Assembly (NCBI GenBank): GCA_027307335.1
Contig: DAHUXD010000034.1
Location: forward strand, 1-64,000
DNA: 64,000 nt
Direction of reading: 5' to 3'
Origin: Acidobacteriota bacterium
GTDB taxonomy: Bacteria; Acidobacteriota; Thermoanaerobaculia; UBA5066; Gp7-AA6
The notes beneath the pieces are model-generated. The model saw nothing but the letters and a program-made list of their open reading frames with translations. It was not told where the DNA came from and searched no databases. Of the stretch, positions 47,458 to 57,506 are shown piece by piece. Every line of letters starts with the position of its first letter. Position 1 is the stretch's first letter. The translations under genes were made by a program, and so were the position numbers.

Positions 47458-50103
47458 TCAGGGCAACGAGAACGTCCTCGTGAGGAACACCGCCATCTGG
47501 CCGCGCGTCGCGGCGCTTCCCGGGCAGTAGTCGCCGCCGCCGCAGCCGCCGGTGATTCCCTCGGCGGCGAGCCGCTCGATCCAGTCGGCGAAGGGCGACG
47601 GGCACGCGACGTCGCCGAACGCCCCGGCGCACGCGGGCGGGACGTACGCGGCGCCGTGCTCGGCCTTCAGCAGGAACGCGGCCATCTGATCCCGGCGGAC
47701 GGGGCTCGACGGGCAGTAGTCGCCGCCGCCGCAGCCGCCCGTGATCCCCTCGTGCGCCAGCGCCTCGATCCAAGCCGCGGCGAAGGCGTCCGCCGGAACG
47801 TCGGCGAAGACGGTGCCGCTCGCCGGCGGCGGCGTCCAGGCCGCGCCGTGCTCGGCGTGCAGCAGGAAGACGGCCATCTGCGCGCGGGTCACCGCGGAGC
47901 CGGGACAGTAGTCGCCGCCGCCGCAGCCGGCCGTGACGCCGGCGCGCACGAGGGACTCCACGAAATCATGGAACGGGTGCGCGGCGGGCACGTCGGTGAA
48001 ATCGGCGAACCATGCGCGCGTCAGCCGGCCGAACGCGCCGTTCGACGGGTCGGTGACCACGACGTCGGAGAGCGTCCCGGGGGACAGCGCCGGCGTCGTG
48101 AAGGAGACCGTGCCGCCCGCGACCGAGACCGTCCCGGCCGGCTTGAGCCCCACGATGACCGTCGCATCACCGGGGAGGCCGGTTCCCGACAGCGATGCAG
48201 GCGTGCCGCCCGCGGCCGGTCCGGACGCCGGCGCGAGCGCCGACAGGTCGAGCGCCGGATCGGCGACGGCGACCCGTCCGAGCTGGTCCGTCTTGAACTC
48301 GGTGAACCAGAGGTCGTTCGAGGGGCCGGCCGCGATCCCGTAGGGGCCCGAATCCGCCGTCGGAATCAGGAACTCCACGACGCCGCCCGCCGTCGTCATC
48401 CGGCCGATCTTGTTGTTGTCGAACTCGGCGATCCAGAGATTGCCGTCGGGCCCGGCGGCGATCCCGAACACCCGCGTCGCGACCGGCAGCGGGAACTCGG
48501 TGATCGTGCCGTCCGGCGTCGTTCGCCCGACCTTGTGGCCGGAGTTCTCGGCGAACCAGAGATTGCCGTCCGCGCCGACGGCGATTCCTTCAGGGAACGA
48601 ATTCGCCGTCGGGATGGGGAAGTCCGCGAACTCGCCGGCGGGGCTCATCCGGCCGATCCGGTTCTCGCCGTATTCGCCGAACCAGAGGTTCCCATCGGGG
48701 CCGGTCACGATGAATTGGGGCATGGCGCCCGCGGTCGGCACCGGCAGCTCGGTGATGCCGCCGGCGACGTCGATCCGCCCCAGCCGGTTGCCATTGCCCT
48801 CCGCGCACCAGATCGCGCCGTCGGGTCCGGCCGCGATGCCGAACGGCGTGGAGGACGGGTGGGGGAGAGGGAACTCGGTCATCGAGCCCTGCGTGTCGAT
48901 GCGGCCGATCTTGTTGCCGCCGGTCTCGGTGAACCACAGCGCGCCGTCCGGCCCCGCGGCGATGCCCTGGAGCTGCGCGCTCGCCGTGGGCACGGGGAAC
49001 TCGGTCACCCCGCCCGACGGCGTCATGCGGCCGACGCGGCCGAGGTCCTCGGCGAACCAGAGATTGCCGTCGGGGCCCGTCGTGATGCCCTGCGGCAGCG
49101 CCACGTCGCCGATCGGATACTCGGCGTCGATCTGCGGGGGAGGCGGGCCGCCGATGACGAACTGCCCGATCTGATTCGCGTCGAACTCCGTGAACCAGAG
49201 CTCCGAGTCGGGTCCGGTCGCGATGCCGTACGCGCCGCAGCCCGAAGTCGGGATGAGGAACTCGGTCAGGACCCCGTCCGTCGTGATGCGGCCGATCCGG
49301 TTGGCGTCGAACTCGGTGAACCAGAGATTCCCGTCCGGGCCGGAGGCGATGCGGAAGGCGCGGGTCGGCGTGGAGAGCGGAAACTCGGCGAGGCTGCCGT
49401 CGGGCGTGATGCGCCCGATCTTGTGGCCGGAGTTCTCGACGAACCAGAGATTGCCGTCGGCGCCGGCGACGATGCCCTCGGGCGAAGCGTTCGCGGTGGG
49501 GACGGGAAACTCGGCGAGAAGGCCGGCTGTGGTGAGCCGGCCGATCTTGTTCGTCGCGTACTCGGTGATCCAGAGATTGCCGTCCGGGCCCGACGCGATG
49601 AAGTGGGCCATGGAGTTGGCGACGGCCAGCGGAAACTCCGTGATCGTGCCGTCGGTCGTAATGCGGCCGACCTTGTTGCCCTGGCTCTCGGTGAACCACA
49701 GGGCGGCGTCCGGGCCCAGGGCGATGCCGTACGGACCGGAGGAGGCCGTGGGCACGGGGAACTCCGTGATCACGCCGGCCGTCGTGATGCGGCCGATCCG
49801 GTTGCCGGAGGTCTCGGTGAACCAGAGGTTGCCGTCGGGGCCCGCCACGATGTCCTGGGGATTGGAAGAGACGGTGGGAGTTGGAAACTCCGTCACGTCG
49901 CCGGAAGGCGTCATCCGTCCGATCCGGCCCGTCGACTCGACGAACCACAGGTTCCCGTCCGAACCGGAGGCAATCCCCTCGGGCAGGGCCGCGCTCCCGA
50001 TCGGGAACTCGTTGACCTCCTGGCCCGCCGCGAAGGCGGCCGCGAGAGCCAGAACGAACGCGAGGGCGCTGCCCCGGGCCTTGTGGGCGAGAGACGACTT
50101 CAT
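47458..50103 (-). CDS. Secreted double beta-propeller (Vgb-type) protein with IPT-like and SLH-like repeats (paralog 3)
   Basis: An 881-residue exported protein. After a signal peptide (about 1-27) come fourteen repeats of the Vgb/NHL form EFPxPTxxxxPxGIxxGPDG and NLWFTE-x-xGNxIGRI. They split into two seven-bladed propellers (about 30-325 and 335-615) joined by PPPPQIDAEYPIG. An IPT-like domain and three SLH-like repeats like those of the beta-helix paralogs finish the protein. The resemblance to virginiamycin B lyase is fold-level only; no lyase role is implied. ATG 50103 is the start, with a TATAAT box about 20 bases upstream. Confidence 0.85.
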   Translation of the reverse strand: MKSSLAHKARGSALAFVLALAAAFAAGQEVNEFPIGSAALPEGIASGSDGNLWFVESTGRIGRMTPSGDVTEFPTPTVSSNPQDIVAGPDGNLWFTETSGNRIGRITTAGVITEFPVPTASSGPYGIALGPDAALWFTESQGNKVGRITTDGTITEFPLAVANSMAHFIASGPDGNLWITEYATNKIGRLTTAGLLAEFPVPTANASPEGIVAGADGNLWFVENSGHKIGRITPDGSLAEFPLSTPTRAFRIASGPDGNLWFTEFDANRIGRITTDGVLTEFLIPTSGCGAYGIATGPDSELWFTEFDANQIGQFVIGGPPPPQIDAEYPIGDVALPQGITTGPDGNLWFAEDLGRVGRMTPSGGVTEFPVPTASAQLQGIAAGPDGALWFTETGGNKIGRIDTQGSMTEFPLPHPSSTPFGIAAGPDGAIWCAEGNGNRLGRIDVAGGITELPVPTAGAMPQFIVTGPDGNLWFGEYGENRIGRMSPAGEFADFPIPTANSFPEGIAVGADGNLWFAENSGHKVGRTTPDGTITEFPLPVATRVFGIAAGPDGNLWIAEFDNNKIGRMTTAGGVVEFLIPTADSGPYGIAAGPSNDLWFTEFKTDQLGRVAVADPALDLSALAPASGPAAGGTPASLSGTGLPGDATVIVGLKPAGTVSVAGGTVSFTTPALSPGTLSDVVVTDPSNGAFGRLTRAWFADFTDVPAAHPFHDFVESLVRAGVTAGCGGGDYCPGSAVTRAQMAVFLLHAEHGAAWTPPPASGTVFADVPADAFAAAWIEALAHEGITGGCGGGDYCPSSPVRRDQMAAFLLKAEHGAAYVPPACAGAFGDVACPSPFADWIERLAAEGITGGCGGGDYCPGSAATRGQMAVFLTRTFSLP

Positions 50104-50120
50104 TGTGCGGAGAGACCGAT

Positions 50121-50126
50121 TATAGG
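50121..50126 (-). promoter_or_regulatory. -10 box (TATAAT) upstream of the Vgb-like gene
   Basis: On the minus strand CCTATAATCGG lies in the gap between the two surface-protein genes, about 20 bases from the ATG at 50103. Confidence 0.4.
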
Positions 50127-50172
50127 CGCGGCGACTCGAACTTTGCGCCGACGAGCTATCGCGTGACGCGGG

Positions 50173-52578
50173 TCACTGGAGATGGAACGTCTTCGTCAGG
50201 AACACCGCCATCTGGCCGCGGGTGTTGGCGTTCTGCGGGCAGTAGTTGCCGCCGCCGCAGCCGCCCGTGATCTGCTCGTTCGAGAGCTGCTCGATCCAAT
50301 CGGCGAAGGTCGACGGACACGTCACGTCGCCGAAGATGCCCTGACACGGCGGGGGCACGTAGGCGGAGCCGTGCTCGCCCTTCAGGAGGAAGACGGCCAT
50401 CTGGTCGCGCCGCACGGGGCTGGTCGGGCAGAAGTTGCCGCCGCCGCAGCCGCCCGTGATGCCCTCGTTGGCCATCGCCTCGATCCACGGGGCGAAGTTG
50501 GAGGAGCAGGGGACGTCGGCGAACATCCCGGCGCAGGGCGGCGGCGCGAAGCAGAGGCCGTGCTTGGCCTTGAGGATGAAGACGGCCATCTGCTGGCGCA
50601 GCGTCGGCGCGCTGACGCCGTAGTTGCCGCCGCCGACGCCCACCGTGATCCCGTTCGACACGAGAGTCGTGACGTAGTTGTAGAACTGCTGGCTGCCCGG
50701 CACGTCGAGAAAGTCCGAGACCCAGCCGAGCGCCAGCGTGCCCGTGGTGCCGTCCGGCGTCATGGCGACGACGTCGTTGACGGTGCCGGGGGCCAGCGCC
50801 GGCGAGGTCGTCGTCAGCGTGTGGTCGTTAACGAAAGTGGCCGGGCTCGCCACGCCGCCGAACGTCAGGCTCGTCGGGTCGATGAAGTCGGTACCGGAGA
50901 CCGTGATCGGCGTGCCCCCGGCCGGCGGGCCCGACCGCACGTCCACCGAGAAGATGATGCGCTGCGAGAACTCGGAGGTGTTGCCGGAAGGGTCGGTCGC
51001 CGTCGCGGAGACGCGCACGCCCGGATCGGTGGCGAGGGACAGGGTCACATCGATCACAGCATGGCCGCCGCCGTCGGTCGTCACCTGGCTCGAGCCGAGG
51101 TAAGTCACCCCCTGCAGGAACTCGCGCGGGAAGTTCGAGCAGACACCGTCCCCGTAGAAGTCGAGGTCGAAGGTCGTCGCCGGCGTCGAGTCGAGCTTGC
51201 CGGTGATGTGGGTGCTCGCGCCGTTGGTCACTGACTGGATGATCGGGAAGTTCTGGAGCATGTTGGCGCCCGTGTCGGCGTCGAGCGGATCGTTCGGCGT
51301 CACCCCTCCACTGCCGTCGCCGGGCTGCCGGAGGTCGATACCCAGTCTCTGGTTGCCGAAGATGGAGTTGAGCCGGACGACGTTCTGGACGTTGCTCGCG
51401 TTGTTCTCGACCTCGACGCCACTGCCGCCGTTGAAGGGATCCGTGCCGTTGAATGCGATGAGGTTGTGCGTGTCGATCGAGCTACCGCCCACGGCGTTGC
51501 CGACGCCGCCGAGCAACACGCCGCTGAGCGAGTTCCCCAGGGGGTTCGCCCCAGTCGCGTCCGCGCCGATGATGTTCCCCTCGATCTGGTTTCCCGACGG
51601 GCCGGCGAAGGCGTCGACGCCGGCGCCGACATTGCCCGAGATGACGTTGCCGGGCCCCGTTCCTGGGATGAGCGTTCCGCCGCCGACGAGTACCCCCGTC
51701 GTGCCGTTGAGGTTCACGCCCTCGTTCTGATTGGGGATCGCGACGGTGCCCGTCAGGTCCGTTCCGATGTAGTTGCCCTCGAGGAAATGGTCGGAGCCGT
51801 TGAACTGAACGCCGCGATTGTTCCCGGAGATGACGTTGCGCGCATCGGCGGTCGAGCCTCCGACCGTGGCGCCGGATCCTCCACTGACGAATACGCCGCG
51901 GTCGCTGTTCCCCAGGGCGAGCGTACCGGTCACGTCCGTGCCGATGAAGTTTCCCTCGACGACGGTCCCCCCGCTCTGGACGTCGACGCCGACCCCGATG
52001 TTTCCGGAGATCAGGTTTCGCGTGTCGGGAGTGATGCCACCGATGGTGTTGCCGCCGCCGACGGCCACGACGCCGCCGTTGCCGTTCGGAAGCGCCGCGG
52101 TGCCCGACGAGTCGGTGCCGACGAAGTTTCCCTCGATCGTGTTGCCGGAAGACTGGACCTCGATGCCGTCGCTGGCGAACCGGTTCACGACCAGGCCGCG
52201 AATGGTGGAAGAACCGCCGGTGAGCACGAGGCCCTTGACCGAGCCGGCGTTCGTGCCGTCGAGCTCGATCAGGAGCACCGCGTTGTCGGGAAGCCCGGGA
52301 CCGTTCGAATTCGGGGACGAACCGGACTGCGTGTAGCCGTCGATGGTCACGGAATCGGTGATCGCCGGCAGCGCCGAGGCCGGCGAGATGGTGTGGACGC
52401 CTCCGCCGGGGATCGCGAACGCGATCGTGTCCGAGCCTCCGTTGTTGTTCGCATCGGTGATCGCCTGGCGCAGCGATCCGGCGCCGCTGTCGGCGACGGT
52501 CGTGACGGTGTAGGTGTTGCCGAGGGCCACGGCCGCCGGTAGGGCGAGCGAGACGAGGGCCGTCCTGAGATTGTTCAT
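50173..52578 (-). CDS. Secreted beta-helix protein with IPT-like domain and three SLH-like repeats (paralog 4)
   Basis: An 801-residue exported protein. The signal peptide (about 1-22, NNLRTALVSLALPAAVALGN) is followed by TVADSGAGSLRQAITDANNN and a beta-helix with repeated VVEGNFIGTDVTGT-type turns. The IPT-like domain begins SGPPAGGTPITVSGTDF. The SLH-like repeats share DNA with paralogs 1, 2 and 7 almost base for base (50173-50640). AGGTGG stands 4 bases before the ATG at 52578; the longer frame to 53016 lies in the coding region of the neighbour in another reading and was rejected. Confidence 0.85.
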   Translation of the reverse strand: MNNLRTALVSLALPAAVALGNTYTVTTVADSGAGSLRQAITDANNNGGSDTIAFAIPGGGVHTISPASALPAITDSVTIDGYTQSGSSPNSNGPGLPDNAVLLIELDGTNAGSVKGLVLTGGSSTIRGLVVNRFASDGIEVQSSGNTIEGNFVGTDSSGTAALPNGNGGVVAVGGGNTIGGITPDTRNLISGNIGVGVDVQSGGTVVEGNFIGTDVTGTLALGNSDRGVFVSGGSGATVGGSTADARNVISGNNRGVQFNGSDHFLEGNYIGTDLTGTVAIPNQNEGVNLNGTTGVLVGGGTLIPGTGPGNVISGNVGAGVDAFAGPSGNQIEGNIIGADATGANPLGNSLSGVLLGGVGNAVGGSSIDTHNLIAFNGTDPFNGGSGVEVENNASNVQNVVRLNSIFGNQRLGIDLRQPGDGSGGVTPNDPLDADTGANMLQNFPIIQSVTNGASTHITGKLDSTPATTFDLDFYGDGVCSNFPREFLQGVTYLGSSQVTTDGGGHAVIDVTLSLATDPGVRVSATATDPSGNTSEFSQRIIFSVDVRSGPPAGGTPITVSGTDFIDPTSLTFGGVASPATFVNDHTLTTTSPALAPGTVNDVVAMTPDGTTGTLALGWVSDFLDVPGSQQFYNYVTTLVSNGITVGVGGGNYGVSAPTLRQQMAVFILKAKHGLCFAPPPCAGMFADVPCSSNFAPWIEAMANEGITGGCGGGNFCPTSPVRRDQMAVFLLKGEHGSAYVPPPCQGIFGDVTCPSTFADWIEQLSNEQITGGCGGGNYCPQNANTRGQMAVFLTKTFHLQ

Positions 52579-52693
52579 CGGCCACCTGACCTTCCGATTT
52601 CGGTGAGGGAGCGTCGCTCGAGAGAGCGAAAACTCCCGGCCTTTCGCCCGGGTCTGTGGAGCAGGTCCGAACCGGCGAATCGCGATGCCACCG

Positions 52694-55087
52694 TTACGGC
52701 AGACTGAACGTCTTCGTGATGAACACCGCCATCTGACCGCGGTTGTTGGGATTCGAGGGACAGTAGAGTCCGCTGCCGCAGCCGGCGGCGATGTTCTCGT
52801 GGTACAGCTCCTCGATCCAGTTGGCGAACGTTCCGGGACAGGGTACGTCGGTGAAGACGCCCGTACAGGTCGGAGGAACGTAGGTCGAGCCGTGCTCGGC
52901 CTTGAGCAGGAAGACCGCCATCTGGTCGCGGCGCACCGGGTTCGTCGGACAGTAGTTGCCGCCGCCGCAGCCGCCGGTGATCCCCTCGGTGGCGAGCGCC
53001 TGGATCCAGTTCGCATAGGTGGACGGGCAGGCGACGTCGGCGAAGTAACCCGGCGTGCACGCCGGGGGCACGTAACAGAGGCCGTGCTTTCCCTTGAGCA
53101 GGAACACCGCCATCTGCTGTCGGGTCACGTTCGAGTCGGGACAGTAGTTGCCGCCGCCGCAGCCCACGGTGATCTCGTTCGAAACGAGCTTGGTGATGTA
53201 GTAGTAGAACTGGTTGCCGCCGACGTCGTTGAAGTCCGCGATCCACCCGTTGACGAGCGTCCCGCCCGTTCCGCTCGGGTTCGACACCACCGTGTCGTTC
53301 AGGGAACCCGCGGGGCGCGCCGGCATCGTGGCCGTGATGGTCGAATCGTTCACGAACATGACGCTGGTTGCCGGGACGCCGCCGACCGTGACGGTGGCGC
53401 CGCTCTCGAAGAGCATGCCGCTCAAGGTCGAGCTCGTGCCGCCCGCGGCCGGTCCCGAGGCCGGCGACTGCGAAAAGATGAGGCGCTGGGAGAACTCCGA
53501 CGTGTTGCCGTTCGGATCCGTGGCCGTCGCCGTCACGATCTGACCGGGCTGGAGCACGACCGGCACGTCGTGCGAGAACGTGACGTTGCACGAGCCATCC
53601 GTTGTGACCTGGAACGTTCCCAGGTAGATCTGGCCCTGGACGTAGGCCTGCGGCACGTTGATGCAGGGCGCCGTCGCGTACAGGTCGATGTCGAACGTCG
53701 TCGAGGCCGTGCTGTTCAGGACTCCCTGGATGGTCGTCGTCGACGCGTTCGGCGTGACCGACGTGATGATCGGGAAGTTCTGGAGATTGTTCGGTCCGGC
53801 GTCCGCGTCACAGAGATCGTTCGGCGTGACGCCGCCGCTGCCGCCGGCGTAGAGGTCGATGCCGAGCGCGGCATTGCCGTACATGGAGTTGCCGCGGATC
53901 GCATTTCCCGTGCCCGCTCCGATCGCGATGGTGTAGGGAGAACCGTTGAAGGCGATGACGTTCCCCTCGCCGGGATTCGGGCCGCCGATGACCCAGTTGT
54001 TGCCTCCGATCGCCACGACACCCTGGACATTGCCGAGGTTGAGGGTTCCGGTCAGGTCGGTGCCGATGAAGTTGCCTTGAATGATCTCCCCGGAGCCTCC
54101 ATCGCTGACGATCGCCTGAAGGGTACTCGCCGCGATGACGTTGCCGAGGACCGTCTGGCCCACATCCGGAATCGAGATGCCGTACTGGCTTCCGAGCGGC
54201 AGCATGCCGGTGACGTCCGTGCCGATGAAGTTGCCCTGAATCGTGGCGCCCGCAGTATTTCCGCCGACCGTGTAGCCGACGCCGATGCCCGCGCCGTGAG
54301 TGTTGCCGGAAATCACGTTGCGCTCCGCGGCCGTGGGCCCGCCGATCATCTGGCCGGTCCCCCTGCGGACGTAGACGTTGGCATAGTCGAACATGCCCGG
54401 CAGACCGACGGTTCCGGTCGCGTCGGTGCCGATCAGGTTCCCCTGGACGATCGTGTTGTTGCCGCCGTTGTCGCCGACGACGACGTGAGCCGCGTCGTTG
54501 GCCGAGAGGACGTTGCGGTCGGCCGGGTTCGTCCCGCCGACGATGACGCCCGCAGCCCCCTCGATCTCGACGCCGTACTGCTGCGCGCCCGGGCGCGTCG
54601 CGCCGGCGGGGTCCGTGCCGAGAAAGTTGCCGGCGATCACGGTCCCGCCGCCGCTCGAGTTGACGTAGATCCCGGCCTCGTTGCACCGGTTGATCGCGAG
54701 ACCGCGGATCGTGACGTTGGTCGCGCCGACGGTGAGCCCGCTGTTGCCGAACCCGATGTTCTCGCCGTCGATCTCGATCCGGATCACGGCGTTCGTCCCC
54801 TGGCTCGGACCGTTCGTGTTCGCGGACGCTCCCGACTGCGAGTAGCCGTTGATCGTGACCGCGTCCGTGATCGTCGGCAGCGCCGTGGCCGGCGTGATCG
54901 TCTGGACACCGCTGCCCGTGATGTTGAAGACGATGGTGTCGGCGCCGGCGTTGCCGTTGGCGTCGAGGATCGCCTGGCGGAGCGACCCGGCGCCGCTGTC
55001 GGCGGTCGTCGTGACCGTGTACGTGTTGGCGAGCGCGGCCGTGGACACGAAGAGCGCGGCCAGGGTCGAGGCGGCTCGGACTCTCAC
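52694..55087 (-). CDS. Secreted beta-helix protein with IPT-like domain and three SLH-like repeats (paralog 5)
   Basis: A 797-residue exported protein with a signal peptide (about 1-21). The beta-helix has IRGLAINRCNEAGIYVNSSG and VISGNTHGAGIGVGY stretches. In contrast to paralogs 1, 2, 4, 6 and 7, the first SLH-like repeat here keeps the cysteine pair (ITVGCGGGNYCPD). The start is GTG 55087 with AGGAGG 5 bases upstream; the longer frame to 55597 was rejected. A TAGACT box at 55116-55121 is the probable -10. Confidence 0.85.
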   Translation of the reverse strand: MRVRAASTLAALFVSTAALANTYTVTTTADSGAGSLRQAILDANGNAGADTIVFNITGSGVQTITPATALPTITDAVTINGYSQSGASANTNGPSQGTNAVIRIEIDGENIGFGNSGLTVGATNVTIRGLAINRCNEAGIYVNSSGGGTVIAGNFLGTDPAGATRPGAQQYGVEIEGAAGVIVGGTNPADRNVLSANDAAHVVVGDNGGNNTIVQGNLIGTDATGTVGLPGMFDYANVYVRRGTGQMIGGPTAAERNVISGNTHGAGIGVGYTVGGNTAGATIQGNFIGTDVTGMLPLGSQYGISIPDVGQTVLGNVIAASTLQAIVSDGGSGEIIQGNFIGTDLTGTLNLGNVQGVVAIGGNNWVIGGPNPGEGNVIAFNGSPYTIAIGAGTGNAIRGNSMYGNAALGIDLYAGGSGGVTPNDLCDADAGPNNLQNFPIITSVTPNASTTTIQGVLNSTASTTFDIDLYATAPCINVPQAYVQGQIYLGTFQVTTDGSCNVTFSHDVPVVLQPGQIVTATATDPNGNTSEFSQRLIFSQSPASGPAAGGTSSTLSGMLFESGATVTVGGVPATSVMFVNDSTITATMPARPAGSLNDTVVSNPSGTGGTLVNGWIADFNDVGGNQFYYYITKLVSNEITVGCGGGNYCPDSNVTRQQMAVFLLKGKHGLCYVPPACTPGYFADVACPSTYANWIQALATEGITGGCGGGNYCPTNPVRRDQMAVFLLKAEHGSTYVPPTCTGVFTDVPCPGTFANWIEELYHENIAAGCGSGLYCPSNPNNRGQMAVFITKTFSLP

Positions 55088-55115
55088 GCGGGCCTCCTTG
55101 TAATGGTGGCGGGGA

Positions 55116-55121
55116 AGTCTA
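55116..55121 (-). promoter_or_regulatory. -10 box (TAGACT) upstream of paralog 5
   Basis: GGATAGACTT on the minus strand, 28 bases from the GTG start; similar GGATAGACT or GGATATAAG boxes precede paralogs 6 and 7 and the gene at 59729. Confidence 0.35.
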
Positions 55122-55134
55122 TCCGAGTCGGTGG

Positions 55135-57426
55135 CTAGGGCGCGCCGATCCTCCCTCCCGGAGTCGCGGGGGGCGGCGGGATCGGAGGAGGTGGCGGTGG
55201 CGGGTAAGGCGGTGGCGGCGCGGAAAGGATTCCTTTTTCGACGAACACCGCCATCTGCCCCCGCGTGTTGTTCGCCTGAGGACAGTACATGGCCGGCCCG
55301 CAGCCGCCGGTGATGTCGAGGTTGTAGAGCTCTTCGATGAAATCCCCGAAGAGTGAAGGGCATTGCACGTCCTTGAAAATCCCCATGCAGGGCGGCGGCA
55401 CGTACGTGCTTCCGAACCGCGTCTTCAGGATCAAGGGCGCGATCTGGGCACGGGTCACGTTGGCCGTGGGGCAGTACTTGCCGCCGCCGCAGCCGGCGGT
55501 GATGCCGTCGTTCGCTGCGGCCTCGACCCAGTCGGCGTACTGCGACGGGCACGGGACGTCCATGAAGAGACCCGTGCACGGCGGAGGCGTGTAGCACTGC
55601 CCCTTCTTCGCTTTCTCCAGGAAGACGGCGATCTGCTGGCGCGTGATCGAGAAATCGACGCCGTAGTTTCCGCCGCCGACGCCGGCCGTGATCCGGCCGC
55701 GAGCGAGGTCCGTGACGTAGTCGTGGAAGATGTGGGACGACGGCACGTCGAGGTAGTTCGATACGTAGGCGCCTTCGAGCGTGCCCGCGGTGCCGTCCGG
55801 AAACGTCGCCGTGATGTCGTTGACCGTTCCCGGGCTCAAGGGCGGGAACGTCCCGGTGAGATGGTTGAAGTCGGGGGCGAACAGGTCCGTGGCCGGCACG
55901 CCGCCGACCGTCAGCGTCGGCCCATCGGAGAAGTCGGAGCCGATGATCTCGAACGTCCCGCCGCCGGCGGCCGATCCCGAGTCGGGATTGATCGCGAGAA
56001 GAGGGGACTGAGAGAACTCGGACGTGCTTCCCTGAGCGCTCGTCGCCGTGGCGCTCACATGACCGAGGCCAGCGACCGAACCCGGGACCGTCACGTCGAT
56101 GGCCGCGTATCCGGTGGGGTCCGTCGTGACCTGCGTCGTACCGAAATGGAGGCGGCCCTGGAGAATCGAGCCGGGCAGGCAGAAGCCGTTCGAGTAGAAG
56201 TCCACGGTGTAGGTGGAGTTGGGTTTGGAGTGCAGGACTCCGAGGACGTGGATGCCTCCGGCGGTCTGCACCGCCGAGGCGATGATCGGGTAGTTCTGGC
56301 CTCCGTTGGCGCCCGGGGCGACGTCGCCCGGGTCGTTGAGAGTCATCCCGATGGGTGCGAGATCGATTCCGAGACCGAAGAGGTTGGCATCGTTGAACAT
56401 GGAATTGCCGCGAATCGTCACGCTCGTCGCGCTCGACTCCACGTTGACTCCGGCGGTGCCGCTGTCCGCGATCACGTTGCCTTCTCCCGGGCCGACGCCT
56501 CCGATCTGCGCGCCATCGGTCGCGACGTCGAGCGCCGCGTAGCCGTTTCCCAGAATCGCGTTGCCGAAGCCGAGTCCGATGCTGTTTCCCTGCACGACGA
56601 CCTGGCTGCCGGTGACGAGGTTCAGCAGGATTCCGTTGTACGAGTTTCCGGCAATCATGTTGCCCGCGCCCTGACCGGGCCCGCCGATCGTCACGCTCGC
56701 CGCCGACGAAAAGCTGCTGACCGCGATACCGTTTCCGTTTCCGACCAAGACGGTGCCGGTCCGATCGGGACCAATCATGTTGCCCTGGATCTGCGCCCCG
56801 TCGCAGGTCTGGACGTCGATGCCGTCGGTGTAGTTGCCGGAGATCACGTTGCGGTCCGCCGGGTTCGGGCCGCCGATCATGATGTTGGTCGCGAAGACGC
56901 CGCGGATGCCGTCGTCATTGTCGGAGCCGGCCTGGCCGTCGTCGTTGGTTCCGATGAAGCAGCCGCCGATCGTCACTCCAGAGGCATTCAGAACATAGAT
57001 ACCGATATCGAAGCCGCTGATCACCAGGCCCCGGATCACGCAGTTGTTGCTCTGGACGTCGAGGCCCCTCCATTCGGGGTCGGTGTCCCGATCGCCGAGC
57101 AATTGAATGTTCAGCACCGCATCACTCACCTGCGGTTCGGTGTTCGGCGATGAGCCCGGCTGGGTGTACCCGTCGATCGTGACCTGATCCGTGATCGTCG
57201 GGAGATCCGTCAATGGATGGATCGTGCATGTGCCGAGCGGGCCGCAGCCGGGGTCGGAGGACGGTATGTTGAAGACGATCGTGTCGGCGCCGGGATTCGC
57301 GTTCGCATCGAGGATCGCCTGGCGAAGCGACCCGGGACCGTCGTTATTCGTGTTGCTGACGACGAAGGTGGCGGCGCTCAGAGGCAGGGCGGTCGAAAGT
57401 ACGGCGATGCCGACGATCAGACGCAT
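55135..57426 (-). CDS. Secreted beta-helix protein with SLH-like repeats and proline-rich tail (paralog 6a)
   Basis: A 763-residue exported protein with signal MRLIVGIAVLSTALPLSAA. The beta-helix region includes VIRGLVISGFDIGIYVLNAS. The IPT-like domain begins DSGSAAGGGTFEIIGSDF. SLH-like repeat 1 lacks the cysteines (GVGGGNYGVD), repeats 2 and 3 have them (ITAGCGGGKYCP, ITGGCGPAMYCP). The C-terminus ends with a unique Pro-rich tail (PPPPYPPPPPPPIPPPP), which the other members lack. GGGAGG stands 6 bases before the ATG at 57426. Confidence 0.85.
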   Translation of the reverse strand: MRLIVGIAVLSTALPLSAATFVVSNTNNDGPGSLRQAILDANANPGADTIVFNIPSSDPGCGPLGTCTIHPLTDLPTITDQVTIDGYTQPGSSPNTEPQVSDAVLNIQLLGDRDTDPEWRGLDVQSNNCVIRGLVISGFDIGIYVLNASGVTIGGCFIGTNDDGQAGSDNDDGIRGVFATNIMIGGPNPADRNVISGNYTDGIDVQTCDGAQIQGNMIGPDRTGTVLVGNGNGIAVSSFSSAASVTIGGPGQGAGNMIAGNSYNGILLNLVTGSQVVVQGNSIGLGFGNAILGNGYAALDVATDGAQIGGVGPGEGNVIADSGTAGVNVESSATSVTIRGNSMFNDANLFGLGIDLAPIGMTLNDPGDVAPGANGGQNYPIIASAVQTAGGIHVLGVLHSKPNSTYTVDFYSNGFCLPGSILQGRLHFGTTQVTTDPTGYAAIDVTVPGSVAGLGHVSATATSAQGSTSEFSQSPLLAINPDSGSAAGGGTFEIIGSDFSDGPTLTVGGVPATDLFAPDFNHLTGTFPPLSPGTVNDITATFPDGTAGTLEGAYVSNYLDVPSSHIFHDYVTDLARGRITAGVGGGNYGVDFSITRQQIAVFLEKAKKGQCYTPPPCTGLFMDVPCPSQYADWVEAAANDGITAGCGGGKYCPTANVTRAQIAPLILKTRFGSTYVPPPCMGIFKDVQCPSLFGDFIEELYNLDITGGCGPAMYCPQANNTRGQMAVFVEKGILSAPPPPYPPPPPPPIPPPPATPGGRIGAP

Positions 57427-57452
57427 GAGGAGCCTCCCGATTTGGCGGAAAG

Positions 57453-57458
57453 CTTATA
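57453..57458 (-). promoter_or_regulatory. -10 box (TATAAG) upstream of the 57426 gene
   Basis: GGATATAAGCTT on the minus strand, 26 bases from the ATG. The segment from this box to the Shine-Dalgarno sequence, including CCGCCAAATCGGGAGG, is nearly identical to that at 59757-59762. Confidence 0.45.
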
Positions 57459-57506
57459 TCCGCCTCGCGTAGGGCGCGGGGCTCCGAATTCGGGGAAGCG
57501 CCCTCC

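Noticed and set aside
47458-50103. Virginiamycin B lyase (antibiotic resistance) call for the propeller protein
   Set aside because: Similarity is to the repeated blade pattern only; the double propeller with SLH-like tail does not resemble the single-domain lyase, so no resistance role is claimed.
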